Source of the DNA: Ferdinandcohnia sp036962705 | GTDB taxonomy: Bacteria > Bacillota > Bacilli > Bacillales > Bacillaceae_L | Length of the DNA stretch: 64,000 nucleotides | Direction: 5' to 3' | NCBI RefSeq assembly: GCF_036962705.1 | Contig: NZ_JBALOQ010000035.1 | Span: 1-64,000, forward strand | In this document: positions 8,723-16,674 of the stretch, piece after piece | Position numbering within the stretch: position 1 is the first letter of the stretch | Layout of the letters: each line of letters opens with the position of its first letter | Program-made: the position numbers and the translations under genes | Notes under the pieces: model-generated | The model's database searches: none | What the model was told of the DNA's origin: nothing | Seen by the model: only the letters and a program-made list of their open reading frames with translations

Positions 8723-9078
8723 TGATACTAGTGGGAATCGGAGGCGCAGTGGGGGCAGCAAGTAGATACCTTGCGGGAATATGGATTGGCAAGAAGACCG
8801 GAACTATATTTCCATATCCAACCTTATTCATCAACATTGCTGGATCCTTTTTATTAGGAATTTTAACTGGAATGAAACTAATCCAGATCCTTCCTGAGTG
8901 GTGTTGGTTACTGTTAGGAGTAGGCTTTTGTGGTGCCTTCACTACTTTCTCAACTTTTGGTTATGAAGCCATTCAATTATTTCTATCTAAGCAATCTGAC
9001 AAAGCATACCTATACATAGCGGCATCGACCATTATATGTACCCTTTCTGCTTTTATAGGAATCCTCATTATAACGTAA
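8722..9078 (+). CDS. crcB2: Fluoride channel second subunit, CrcB/Fluc
   Basis: 118 residues. GIGGAVGAASRYLAG, LFINIAGSFLLG and GFCGAFTTFSTFGYE repeat the Fluc motifs of the preceding gene. The start is ATG at 8722, which shares its A with the upstream TGA; GAGG lies seven bases before it. A TTG at 8719 is in frame but too close to the ribosome site. The two proteins are clearly diverged, which suits an obligate antiparallel heterodimer. Confidence 0.93.
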   Translation: MILVGIGGAVGAASRYLAGIWIGKKTGTIFPYPTLFINIAGSFLLGILTGMKLIQILPEWCWLLLGVGFCGAFTTFSTFGYEAIQLFLSKQSDKAYLYIAASTIICTLSAFIGILIIT

Positions 9079-9081
9079 AAA

Positions 9082-9113
9082 AGCCAGGTGAACGTTATGA
9101 GCACCTGGTTTTC
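9082..9113. terminator. Bidirectional terminator between convergent genes
   Basis: CCAGGTG pairs with CACCTGG across an 11-base loop. TTTT follows on the + strand and TTTTTT on the - strand, so it can end both crcB2 and the FAD protein gene. Confidence 0.85.
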
Positions 9114-9125
9114 GTATGATTACAA

Positions 9126-9689
9126 TTATTTTTTTAATACGTCATGGTCAACATAACGTTCGCCATTCATTTCACTGATTACATTAATTGCAACCTTAGC
9201 GCCGTCACCAGCAGTAATAATTGTGTGAACACTCACACCTGCACATGTACCAGCAGCCCAAATGCCATCAACATTCGATTTACCAGATGCATCAACATCA
9301 AGAACTGTTTTAATACGTGGCTCAGTACCTTCTTTAGTCGCAACTCCTGCAGCAGCAGCAACATCAGTTAAAGCTCCTGTTGCAAAGATTACGTATTTTC
9401 CTTCGTACTCACCGTTATCAGTTACAACCTTAAAACCGTTCTCAGTTTTTTCAACGGAAGTAACCGCTTGTTGAACAACTTCAGTACCAAATTTTGCTGC
9501 TTGTTTTTGTCCAATTTCCACTAACTCTGGACCTTCAATTTCCATAACGCCATAATGGTTTTCAACCCACGCGCGTTTAGTCATCCCTTTATCACTATCT
9601 AAAAGTAATGTTTTCTTCCCAGCTTTTGCAGTAAATAAAGCAGCACTTGCACCCGCAGGACCAGCACCGATAATCACAACATCAAACAT
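9126..9689 (-). CDS. Short thioredoxin-reductase-like FAD oxidoreductase
   Basis: 187-residue flavoprotein of the pyridine nucleotide-disulfide oxidoreductase class 2 fold. It begins with the FAD-binding sequence VVIIGAGPAGASAALF, has the ATGA segment (YVIFATGALTD) and ends with GIWAAGTCAG, the second FAD contact. It is about 120 residues shorter than thioredoxin reductase: the inserted NADPH domain and its CxxC pair are absent. The frame is complete, with a proper start and codon use, so it looks like a natural one-domain protein and not a fragment. Electron donor and substrate are unknown. Confidence 0.8.
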   Translation of the reverse strand: MFDVVIIGAGPAGASAALFTAKAGKKTLLLDSDKGMTKRAWVENHYGVMEIEGPELVEIGQKQAAKFGTEVVQQAVTSVEKTENGFKVVTDNGEYEGKYVIFATGALTDVAAAAGVATKEGTEPRIKTVLDVDASGKSNVDGIWAAGTCAGVSVHTIITAGDGAKVAINVISEMNGERYVDHDVLKK

Positions 9690-9772
9690 TGTCCAATCAC
9701 TCCTTATGTAAAATAGTTTTTCACAGATAATTATACCCGTTTACATCATGCCAATCTATTTTTCTGCTTAAA

Positions 9773-9804
9773 AAAGTAGGGTAAAAAGGGAGAACCTTTT
9801 TACC
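9773..9804 (-). terminator. Intrinsic terminator of MFS gene
   Basis: A 10-bp stem (9780-9789 with 9795-9804) directly abuts the stop codon at 9805. On the - strand it is followed by CTACTTTTTT. Confidence 0.85.
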
Positions 9805-11025
9805 TTACATGGTTTCTGATGTTTGGTTATAGGTTTGTTTTGTATTTGAAACAATTTTATTTTTACGATCATGTAGAAAATAATAAAGCACAATTCCGAA
9901 TAACACATAAAAAGCACTAAAGAAATAAAACGTTCCAAGCCCGATTTTCGCGCTTAGAAGGCCGACAATGGTTGACCCTAAACCGATTCCAGTGTCATAG
10001 ATAGATAAGAATGTAGCTGTTGCTGTACCTCTACGTCTTGGCGCTGCAGCTTGAACAGCAATCGTTTGGAAGCTTGGAAATAATGTTCCCCAGCCTAAAC
10101 CGATTAAGGCAGCAGCTAATAAAAACATAAAGGATGTTGATGAAAATCCAAGGAACAGCATTCCGATCGCAAACACCACGATCGATGGATATACAATTTT
10201 ATTTGCTCCATATTGGTCAAACCATTTTCCAGTGAAAGGTCTGGATACGAGAAGTACGACTGCATATACCATGAAAAAGAAGCTCGAAACCTCTAATAAT
10301 CCAATTTCCTGTGCGTAAACAGAAACGAAGGATAGGAGTGACGAGTAAACAATCCCTAATAGTCCACCGACAATTGAGATTTTTATCGCAGGAACCTCAA
10401 AGAGATTCGCAAAAGATAATTTTGTTTTCACAGCTTGATGTGTTGGTTTTTCTTGTGTAATTGCTGGAACTTTTACGAAATAGCCTGTCAGTAATGCGAG
10501 GATAGCACAAATCGCACCTACGATAAACACACTATCCATTCCAGCTTGATTCATAAGGGTTAAGCCTAAAAATGGGCCAATTACCATGGCTAGGTTGTTA
10601 GACATGATAAAGTATCCCATACCTTCACCTTTACGTGTATCAGGTATGATGTCTGCCACGATTCCTCCAGCAGCTGTTGTTGCCATACCGAATCCAATTC
10701 CATGAATCAAACGTAAGAGTAAAACGGAATAAATAGAAGGAGTGAAAAAATAGAAAAGCGATGAGATCATGAAAATAAGTAAGGAAAGGGAAAGGACTTT
10801 CTTTCTTCCAATGGTATTTAGCCATTGTCCCGCAAATGGACGGATGATGATTGCGGAGAATAAAAATACTGTAACCATGAGTCCTGCTTCTAATTCATTT
10901 CCACCTAAATCATTTAATGTGAATACGGGTAATGTAACCAATAAATAATAAAACGTTAAAAAAACAAAGAAATTACTTAAAGAAAGATTGAGAAAATCTT
11001 TCGTCCAAAGCTTTTGTTTCCCCAT
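9805..11025 (-). CDS. MFS drug/metabolite exporter
   Basis: 406-residue, 12-helix major facilitator protein. The loop between helices 2 and 3 has RPFAGQWLNTIGRKKVL, the MFS signature G-x-x-x-D/N-R-x-G-R-(K/R), with a degenerate copy (RPFTGKWFDQYGANKIV) in the second half. The start is ATG at 11025, chosen because AGGAGGAG lies five bases before it; a start farther upstream would overlap the regulator gene. It is co-transcribed with the MarR gene ahead of it, the usual arrangement for a ligand-inducible exporter. The substrate is not predictable. Confidence 0.88.
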   Translation of the reverse strand: MGKQKLWTKDFLNLSLSNFFVFLTFYYLLVTLPVFTLNDLGGNELEAGLMVTVFLFSAIIIRPFAGQWLNTIGRKKVLSLSLLIFMISSLFYFFTPSIYSVLLLRLIHGIGFGMATTAAGGIVADIIPDTRKGEGMGYFIMSNNLAMVIGPFLGLTLMNQAGMDSVFIVGAICAILALLTGYFVKVPAITQEKPTHQAVKTKLSFANLFEVPAIKISIVGGLLGIVYSSLLSFVSVYAQEIGLLEVSSFFFMVYAVVLLVSRPFTGKWFDQYGANKIVYPSIVVFAIGMLFLGFSSTSFMFLLAAALIGLGWGTLFPSFQTIAVQAAAPRRRGTATATFLSIYDTGIGLGSTIVGLLSAKIGLGTFYFFSAFYVLFGIVLYYFLHDRKNKIVSNTKQTYNQTSETM

Positions 11026-11042
11026 AATGACTCCTCCTGTTG

Positions 11043-11462
11043 TTATTTGGTAATTTGTTGGAACCAATGGTTTAAAAGCCCATTGAGCTGGTCCTGCAAT
11101 TCTTTTGGAAAATTCTCTACTAGCCTTTGATTCATGTCAATCATAGCTTGTTCCCAATTTGGATACTCAGCTAACGCTTTTTCCGTCAATTCAATTTGTT
11201 TTGTACGCTTGTCGTTTCCTTGTACTTGTTTTACAAGCCCGAGCTTAACAAGCTTTTGAATGTTTCTTGTCATAGGCGGCGCTTCAACAGTTAAATAGTC
11301 ACATAGCTCAGATTGTGTTGATGTCCCTTTAGTTTTTAAAACAAATAAAACGGACCATTGTGCACTAAATAGTCCGAAGGGTTCCAATGTTTCATTCACA
11401 TGTTTTGTAAGCTGACGAGATAACTGATGCACTGCGTGAAAAAGGTTGTGACCTGTTTGCAT
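11043..11462 (-). CDS. MarR-family transcriptional regulator
   Basis: 139 residues with the MarR winged helix: TQSELCDYLTVEAPPMTRNI as the helix-turn-helix and LVKQVQGNDKRTKQIELTE as the wing with its Asp-Lys-Arg. It precedes the MFS gene by 18 bases with no terminator, so both are probably controlled together. A perfect 18-bp palindrome over its own promoter is the likely operator. It lacks the reactive Cys of the OhrR subgroup near the N-terminus, so a small-molecule ligand is more likely than peroxide. Confidence 0.9.
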   Translation of the reverse strand: MQTGHNLFHAVHQLSRQLTKHVNETLEPFGLFSAQWSVLFVLKTKGTSTQSELCDYLTVEAPPMTRNIQKLVKLGLVKQVQGNDKRTKQIELTEKALAEYPNWEQAMIDMNQRLVENFPKELQDQLNGLLNHWFQQITK

Positions 11463-11494
11463 AAAATCACCTCAATGCATATTTCTTCACAAAT

Positions 11495-11536
11495 TAGTTA
11501 CCTAGGTAACTATATCATCTTTTACGATTAAAAGGC
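11495..11536 (-). promoter_or_regulatory. Autoregulated promoter and 18-bp operator of the marR-MFS operon
   Basis: TAGTTACCTAGGTAACTA (11495-11512) is a perfect palindrome about 33 bases upstream of the MarR start. On the - strand a TTGCCT -35 and an 18-base spacer lead to TATAGT, which overlaps the palindrome edge. Binding there would block transcription. That the neighbouring MarR protein binds it is inferred. Confidence 0.65.
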
Positions 11537-11631
11537 AAGTGGAAGGATTATAAACAATTTTACGCTATTGGGATAATTCACTTACATAAATCAAAAACTA
11601 GTCGTAACGAATGAAATAGGGGGACTTTTAA

Positions 11632-12378
11632 GTGATATCTAAAGAAATTCTTTCCATTTTACAAGAGAAAATTCAGCTTATTGAAAGAGGAGATAAAGCT
11701 CTATATTTAGTTGGGCCGATCAAGCTCCCAGTAAATTTAGATGGAGAGACTGTCCTTTTCAACTGGTATTGCTGGCTTCTTTGTGATGAAGTGACAATTG
11801 ACGCTAATCGAATTATTGAAAAGCTTTCATCTACAAACCTAGCTGAAAGGCAGCAATCAAGTGTTTTAGTATATGGAGATTTCGAAAATGCGGATGAAGC
11901 ATTAATTCGGATGCACAGTATTTGTCACACAGGTGATATTTTTGGAAGTAAACGTTGTGATTGTGGATACCAACTAAAGCAATCGATGAGAATCATTGTA
12001 GACCATGGGGCTGGGGCATTATTTTACTTAGCTAATCATGAGGGACGTGGGATTGGATTATTCAGTAAAGCAATGGCCTATATCCTTCAGGAAAATGGCT
12101 TAGATACAGTTGAAGCGAATATTCAACTTGGGTTTAAGGATGATGCCAGAAATTATGATGATGCAATTCGCGTTTTAAAAACATTACGGACTAAGTCTGT
12201 TTCATTAATAACGAATAATCCGAAAAAAATGAACGCCTTAAAGGATTCCGGTATGAATGTTTCTGAGCGGATGCCAATCTGGGGGGATGTATCTGATTTT
12301 AATCGAAAATATTTGAGGACAAAAATAGAAAAAGCCGGACACTTAGTCGAAATGGCTCAAGACGAACAACCTTTCTAA
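11632..12378 (+). CDS. Stand-alone GTP cyclohydrolase II (RibA-like)
   Basis: 248 residues matching the RibA half of the bifunctional riboflavin enzyme. Three zinc-binding Cys are in SICHTGDIFGSKRCDCG, the substrate loop is HEGRGIGLF, then come GLDTVEAN and ITNNPKKMNAL near the end. The usual reaction opens GTP to the pyrimidine precursor of riboflavin. It is not fused to RibB, is not beside other rib genes and has no FMN riboswitch, so it may be a paralog serving another pathway. The start is GTG at 11632 behind AGGGGGA. The N-terminal 85 residues are an extension not typical of the catalytic core. Confidence 0.85.
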   Translation: MISKEILSILQEKIQLIERGDKALYLVGPIKLPVNLDGETVLFNWYCWLLCDEVTIDANRIIEKLSSTNLAERQQSSVLVYGDFENADEALIRMHSICHTGDIFGSKRCDCGYQLKQSMRIIVDHGAGALFYLANHEGRGIGLFSKAMAYILQENGLDTVEANIQLGFKDDARNYDDAIRVLKTLRTKSVSLITNNPKKMNALKDSGMNVSERMPIWGDVSDFNRKYLRTKIEKAGHLVEMAQDEQPF

Positions 12379-12391
12379 AAAAATTGGAAAT

Positions 12392-12428
12392 AGCGAACCT
12401 GTAGAAGCGTCAAAGAGGTTCGCTTTTG
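12392..12428 (+). terminator. Intrinsic terminator of RibA-like gene
   Basis: AGCGAACCT pairs with AGGTTCGCT across a 15-base loop, followed by TTTTG. Confidence 0.85.
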
Positions 12429-12562
12429 TATAAAATTAGGGGGTAGAGAACCAGTAAATGTGAAAAAGATGTACGCAATTGTATAAAATTAGGAGACAGT
12501 GAACCAGTAAATATGAAAAAAAAGTTCTTAATCGTAAAAAACAGGTAAGTCCAATCCGGTAA
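12428..12562. repeat. Degenerate tandem repeat, 53-bp period
   Basis: GTATAAAATTAGG starts at 12428 and again at 12481. Both copies contain GAACCAGTAAAT at the same offset, and a decayed third copy begins at 12534. The sequence is unrelated to the 7967 array but has the same 53-base period. No gene lies within the gap. Confidence 0.7.
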
Positions 12563-12619
12563 CTACTACCTAAAAGTAGTCACCAATGTGATTTAAACTA
12601 GATAGAACGCCTTGCACCT

Positions 12620-12991
12620 TTAATCATATGGATAATTATCTCCCTCTGTATTCCGAAACGGAGGAAGAAACTGAATCACAATGACCACAGGTAACAAATA
12701 GCCAATCAATGCTTCAGCAATTGCTACGGCCCTTGAAACCCCAAATGGAGTCACATCACCGTACCCAACCGATAAAAGTGTAATCGCACTAAAATACAAG
12801 GATCGGGTCACGACATCAAGTGGTTGCTCTTGATGAAAATCTGACGCGTAATGGTCACGTACAGCTCCAAGATCAAGTAAGTCCAACAAAATATATAGAA
12901 TGGCAAAAGTTAATAATGTATTAAGATACACTACAATAAAGATCAACGCTCGATACAGAGTCTTCCGGCGATGAATGAATGACTTCATCAT
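12620..12991 (-). CDS. Two-helix potassium channel
   Basis: 123-residue ion-channel (Ion_trans_2) protein: one helix at about 13-38, a pore helix with the potassium selectivity filter TLLSVGYGDVTP near residue 92, and a second helix after it. There is no RCK/TrkA-N regulatory domain, unlike YugO-type channels. I prefer ATG at 12991, which is seven bases from AAGGA; a GTG at 12997 nearly touches the ribosome site. As in other minimal channels, four subunits would form the pore. The gating signal is unknown. Confidence 0.88.
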   Translation of the reverse strand: MMKSFIHRRKTLYRALIFIVVYLNTLLTFAILYILLDLLDLGAVRDHYASDFHQEQPLDVVTRSLYFSAITLLSVGYGDVTPFGVSRAVAIAEALIGYLLPVVIVIQFLPPFRNTEGDNYPYD

Positions 12992-13067
12992 ATTCACATC
13001 CTTACACCCAGCCTTTCTATATGTATATTAAGAAATCAGTAGAATAGACTAGCCTCCATAAACGCCT

Positions 13068-13104
13068 TTTCTCAAAAATAAAACCCGGCAAACTTAGCCG
13101 GGTT
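13068..13104 (-). terminator. Intrinsic terminator of MarR/membrane-protein operon
   Basis: AACCCGGC pairs with GCCGGGTT across seven bases. TTTTATTTTTG follows on the - strand. Confidence 0.88.
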
Positions 13105-13116
13105 GGGTATAATACG

Positions 13117-14187
13117 TTATTTCTTCTCTTCAAGATAGTAACTCAATTCATGTAAAAATGCCTCTTTGTCATCGACTGTTACATAAAGTTTTGTCATTTC
13201 TTTTTTTATACCAAATGGGAGATTGGCTAGAACTGGTTCCGCTAATTCAATTTCGAATTGTGGATCCTCTTCAAAAAGGTTTGGTAAGGTGATTGCAAAG
13301 CTCTGTTTTTCTCGAGCTCTTTCCTTTTTACCTGTAGTGGTTGGTTGAATTGATTTAATTGTCTTTAAATCAACCACAATTTCCCGTCTAATCCCAACCT
13401 GTGCAAAAAGCTTATCATCTTTTATGACAATCGGTGAAAGTCGTACAGCGTGGTAGTCTGCGATAATCCAAAGCAATGCATATAAATCCAATGCTGTAAA
13501 AATCCAAGCAGCAGTCGGACTCCAGAAATGAGCGATTAAAAAGTGGACCCCAATTACCTCTATGACCATTGCATGGACGAGCATGATAAAAAGACCGAAA
13601 TAGCCGGAATTTATGTGGAACGTAAATGAACGAATCTGATTTCTTTCCTTCCATTTTTTCTTCCACGAAAAGAAGCCATAATAGAAGATAGAAAAATCAT
13701 ATACGAGAATATCGACTACCTTTCTAGTTCCAAACGTCTTATTCATTGCAGTACGCAATGTTTGAGGGTAAAAATAATCGATTTCTTTTTGTTTTTTATA
13801 ATTTTGAGATAGTGTAGGAATTTTACGTAATAACAGGGCCAACAGAAACAGCTCAATACCAATAAAGAGACCCTCAAGTCCAAATATCCCGTATTTTACA
13901 TATTCAAAGATAACTAAATTATGATGTGGAACAATGAAGTAAGCAAACCAAAAGCCACCAATAACAACGGGAAGAAGTGTAATCAAAGAAAGGCGGTTTC
14001 GTATCACAAATAAATAAAAAAAGAGGGGTAAGACAATTGTCAAATCAAACAAGGTAGCGAGTATCAATGTATCTGTAACAGGCTCAAATGGTTGAATAGT
14101 CATCACGGTATAATTGGAACCGAGAATTAAAAGGGCAAGGATCATAAAAATATAAATGGACCTGTTCTTTTTTTGAGTATACGCCAT
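13117..14187 (-). CDS. Multi-pass membrane protein under MarR control, unknown function
   Basis: 356 residues: about four hydrophobic helices in the first 130, a charged cytoplasmic loop at about 125-185, two or three further helices to about 250, then a soluble C-terminal domain of about 100 residues ending in a Glu/Lys-rich helix. No recognisable family motif was found. It follows the MarR gene by 18 bases and shares its promoter and terminator, so it is probably induced by whatever ligand that regulator senses. Confidence 0.75.
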   Translation of the reverse strand: MAYTQKKNRSIYIFMILALLILGSNYTVMTIQPFEPVTDTLILATLFDLTIVLPLFFYLFVIRNRLSLITLLPVVIGGFWFAYFIVPHHNLVIFEYVKYGIFGLEGLFIGIELFLLALLLRKIPTLSQNYKKQKEIDYFYPQTLRTAMNKTFGTRKVVDILVYDFSIFYYGFFSWKKKWKERNQIRSFTFHINSGYFGLFIMLVHAMVIEVIGVHFLIAHFWSPTAAWIFTALDLYALLWIIADYHAVRLSPIVIKDDKLFAQVGIRREIVVDLKTIKSIQPTTTGKKERAREKQSFAITLPNLFEEDPQFEIELAEPVLANLPFGIKKEMTKLYVTVDDKEAFLHELSYYLEEKK

Positions 14188-14205
14188 TATAAATCCTCCT
14201 TAATG

Positions 14206-14649
14206 TTATTCGTTATCATCTGAGGTTGTAATAATCGTATGAAGTTTTCTTACTATAGTTTGGAATTGAATCATTTCTTCTTCTGTGAGCTTTGAGTAAT
14301 ATTTCTCCATAATTTTTTGATCAATTTTATCGCTTTCCCCATATAGTTCTATTCCTTTGGAACCGAGAGAGATGAGAATTTCACGCCGATTGTCTGGGTT
14401 AATTTCTCTTTTAATGTAATGGTCATTTTCTAATTTGTTTAGCAATTGACTTACAGCACTTGCTGATATATTCATAAGTTGAGCTAATTCATTTACTGTA
14501 ATGGTTCCTGCTTGATGAACATGATGAAGAACGATGGATTGTTTGGTGGTGATGTCATAGTGAAAAATAGATTCAAATTCCTTAAGGAGTAGAGAGTTAA
14601 CCTCATCCAGTAGATTAAAGGTGTCCTTCATATATGCTTTGATATCCAT
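14206..14649 (-). CDS. MarR-family regulator
   Basis: 147 residues with a winged helix: TVNELAQLMNISASAVSQLL is the recognition unit and IKREINPDNRREILISL the wing. I start it at ATG 14649, behind a strong AAAGGAGG; the frame continues upstream without support. It heads a two-gene operon with a membrane protein, and an 18-bp inverted repeat sits at its transcription start, so autorepression is likely. The N-terminal helix (LLDEVNSLLLKEFESIFHYD) is the dimerisation region. Confidence 0.9.
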   Translation of the reverse strand: MDIKAYMKDTFNLLDEVNSLLLKEFESIFHYDITTKQSIVLHHVHQAGTITVNELAQLMNISASAVSQLLNKLENDHYIKREINPDNRREILISLGSKGIELYGESDKIDQKIMEKYYSKLTEEEMIQFQTIVRKLHTIITTSDDNE

Positions 14650-14683
14650 GGTTAATCCTCCTTTAAAATTAATACTCATAAAC

Positions 14684-14732
14684 ATTTAAGTAACCTTAAA
14701 TATATTATAAACTTAAACGTTTTTTTTGACAA
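14684..14732 (-). promoter_or_regulatory. Promoter and operator of MarR/membrane-protein operon
   Basis: On the - strand, TTGTCA (14727-14732) and TATAAT (14704-14709) are exactly 17 bases apart. Immediately downstream, covering the expected +1, lies ATTTAAG-TAAC-CTTAAAT (14684-14701), a perfect 7-bp inverted repeat. This is the layout of a repressor site. Confidence 0.75.
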
Positions 14733-14760
14733 TAAAAAAAGGTAGCTTTTGCCACCTTTT
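14733..14760 (-). terminator. Terminator overlapping the pit stop codon
   Basis: AAAAGGTGGC pairs with GCTACCTTTT (one G-T pair) around AAAA, followed by TTTA on the - strand. The stem starts inside the stop codon of the phosphate transporter gene. Confidence 0.75.
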
Positions 14761-15757
14761 AGAAAAATATGTTAAGAATTTGGTAAATTATCGCCGCTAA
14801 AGCAGCTGAAATGGGTAATGTAATAATCCATGTTAGGACAATTTTTCGTGCAACTCCCCATTTAACTCCTTTTACACGTTGGGCTGAACCAACACCCATA
14901 ATCGCAGATGATATAACATGGGTTGTACTAACTGGTAAGTGAATATAGGTAGCACCAAAAATAATCAGAGCAGAAGAGAGGTCTGCGGCGGCCCCATTGA
15001 TTGGACGAATTTTCATTATTTTACCGCCGACTGTTTTTATAATCTTCCAGCCACCAACCGATGTACCGATCCCCATTGCCGTTGCTGCAGAAATTCTCAC
15101 CCATAATGGAATATCGGTTGAGGTAGTAAATCCACCTGCAATTAATGCCATTGTCATAATCCCCATCGCCTTTTGGGCATCATTTGTACCATGGGTAAAT
15201 GCCTGAAGGGATGCTGTAAATATTTGAAAGATCCTGAAACCTTTATTTGTTTTATAAAGATTTGTGCTTCGAAAAATGACTTTAAAAAGGCTCATCATGA
15301 GAAACCCAATCGCTAATGCAATAAAAGGTGAAAGTAAGAGCGCTTGCAAAATCTTTAAAAAGCCACTGTAATTCAGGATTCCAAACCCTGCAGCGGAAAT
15401 TGCAGCACCTGCAATGGAACCAATTAAGGCATGTGAGGAACTACTTGGAATCCCATAGTACCATGTTATTAAATTCCATGCGATAGCAGCAATTAAGGCA
15501 GCCAATATTGCGATAGATCCATTTTCAATCGCGAAAGGATCAACAATATCTTTTGTGATTGTTTTGGCAACTCCAGTAAACGTAATGGCACCGATAAAGT
15601 TCATTGAAGCAGCAAGGACAATGGCAACTTTTGGCGAAAGTGCCTTAGTTGATACACTAGTCGCAATCGCATTAGCTGTGTCATGAAAGCCGTTGATGAA
15701 GTCAAATGCTAATGCAAAGATAATAATTAAAACTGTTAGTAATAGTAAAGTATCCAT
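14759..15757 (-). CDS. pit: PiT-family inorganic phosphate transporter
   Basis: 332-residue low-affinity phosphate (metal-phosphate/proton or sodium) symporter. Both PiT repeats are visible: FDFINGFHDTANAIATSV near residue 18 with the GFHDTAN signature, and FTHGTNDAQKAMGIM near residue 190. Nine to ten hydrophobic helices fill the rest. It lies 15 bases downstream of the DUF47 gene in the same operon, the arrangement of B. subtilis ykaA-pit. No clear Pho box was found upstream of the pair. Confidence 0.93.
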   Translation of the reverse strand: MDTLLLLTVLIIIFALAFDFINGFHDTANAIATSVSTKALSPKVAIVLAASMNFIGAITFTGVAKTITKDIVDPFAIENGSIAILAALIAAIAWNLITWYYGIPSSSSHALIGSIAGAAISAAGFGILNYSGFLKILQALLLSPFIALAIGFLMMSLFKVIFRSTNLYKTNKGFRIFQIFTASLQAFTHGTNDAQKAMGIMTMALIAGGFTTSTDIPLWVRISAATAMGIGTSVGGWKIIKTVGGKIMKIRPINGAAADLSSALIIFGATYIHLPVSTTHVISSAIMGVGSAQRVKGVKWGVARKIVLTWIITLPISAALAAIIYQILNIFF

Positions 15758-15772
15758 TAATTAAGATTCTCC

Positions 15773-16393
15773 TTACGCATTTCTCATGATAATGGTTTCG
15801 AGAGTATCTGCAACATCCTCACAGTAATCTGAAATGCCTTCAAGAATCTCATAAATCTCTTTCACCTGGATAATCTTAATCGGGTCTTTTTCTGTTTGGA
15901 AAAGTTGTTTAATTGATATCCTTAAGATTTCGTCACATTGTGATTCGTAATCATTAATTTTAATTGCATGCTTACGCATATCTAATAGCTTTTTATTTGA
16001 AAGCAGTTCAATGGCATGGAAAATTTCAATCGTGCTTTTGTGAATCAAATCAGCGTATGTAGTCATGTATTCGTCAGTATCTGTCAATGAATACATCTCA
16101 AAACGTGCCGAACATTGCTCTATTCCATCTAATACATCATCCATTTTCATAGCCAATTGGAGAATATCCTCACGCTCAATCGGAGTAATGAAAGATTTAT
16201 TAAGTTCAGTAATTAAGCCATGAATGATATCATCGCCTTTTTTCTCGAAGTTTTTCATTTCAATTGAAAATTCTTTCAGGTCACTTACATTTCTTATTTT
16301 AAATTGTACAAAGTAGTCTGCGGCTTCCTTTACATTTGCCGAGATTGATGTAAGTGCGTCAAAAAATACATCCTTTTTCTTTTTTGCGAACAT
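15773..16393 (-). CDS. DUF47 / PhoU-like phosphate transport accessory protein
   Basis: 206-residue, all-helical protein of the DUF47 family, a PhoU relative found next to Pit transporters (YkaA in B. subtilis). Helices carry the expected acidic metal-binding sequences: KNFEKKGDDIIHGL and MKMDDVLDGIEQC in the first half, KINDYESQCDEIL and EILEGISDYCEDVADTLE in the second. It probably binds metal and modulates Pit activity. It is first in the operon, 15 bases before pit. Confidence 0.9.
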   Translation of the reverse strand: MFAKKKKDVFFDALTSISANVKEAADYFVQFKIRNVSDLKEFSIEMKNFEKKGDDIIHGLITELNKSFITPIEREDILQLAMKMDDVLDGIEQCSARFEMYSLTDTDEYMTTYADLIHKSTIEIFHAIELLSNKKLLDMRKHAIKINDYESQCDEILRISIKQLFQTEKDPIKIIQVKEIYEILEGISDYCEDVADTLETIIMRNA

Positions 16394-16599
16394 ATGATTG
16401 TTCCTCCAATAATGAGATTAATAAACACAAAGAAGATTTTCGCCTAAATTTGTCGAAATTACAATGAGAAATTTACAAAGTTTACAAAAATGTAATGAAA
16501 AATTTATTAGGTGTCTTTATGGAAAATGCAACTGTGTTTCAAGGTGGTCTTTAATAAACATAATTGTTTTATTATCTATAGAAAAATAAGGAAATATAC

Positions 16600-16660
16600 T
16601 TGAAATTTATCTAAAAAAGTGTAAAATTACACTATAGAGAAAATGGTGTAATTTTACACC
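16600..16660 (+). promoter_or_regulatory. Promoter with two matching operators ahead of the four-gene operon
   Basis: A TTGAAA (16600-16605) / TAAAAT (16622-16627) promoter has a 16-base spacer. AGTGTAA-AA-TTACACT (16618-16633) covers the -10, and GGTGTAA-TT-TTACACC (16645-16660) lies just downstream. Both are perfect 7-bp inverted repeats with a 2-base centre, and their centres are 27 bases apart. They share GTGTAA/TTACAC half-sites. A repressor acting here is inferred; I do not recognise the regulator. Confidence 0.65.
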
Positions 16661-16674
16661 AAAGGAATTGGTTG

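Noticed and set aside
11463..11631. FMN riboswitch before the RibA-like gene
   Set aside because: None of the conserved RFN elements is present in the 169-base gap.
12586..12605. Third FNR-type box
   Set aside because: TGTGATTTAAAC has only one good half-site, and it lies downstream of the channel gene, not upstream of any start.
16470..16500. Pho box upstream of the DUF47-pit operon
   Set aside because: TTTACA occurs twice but 9 bases apart, whereas PhoP needs an 11-base repeat.
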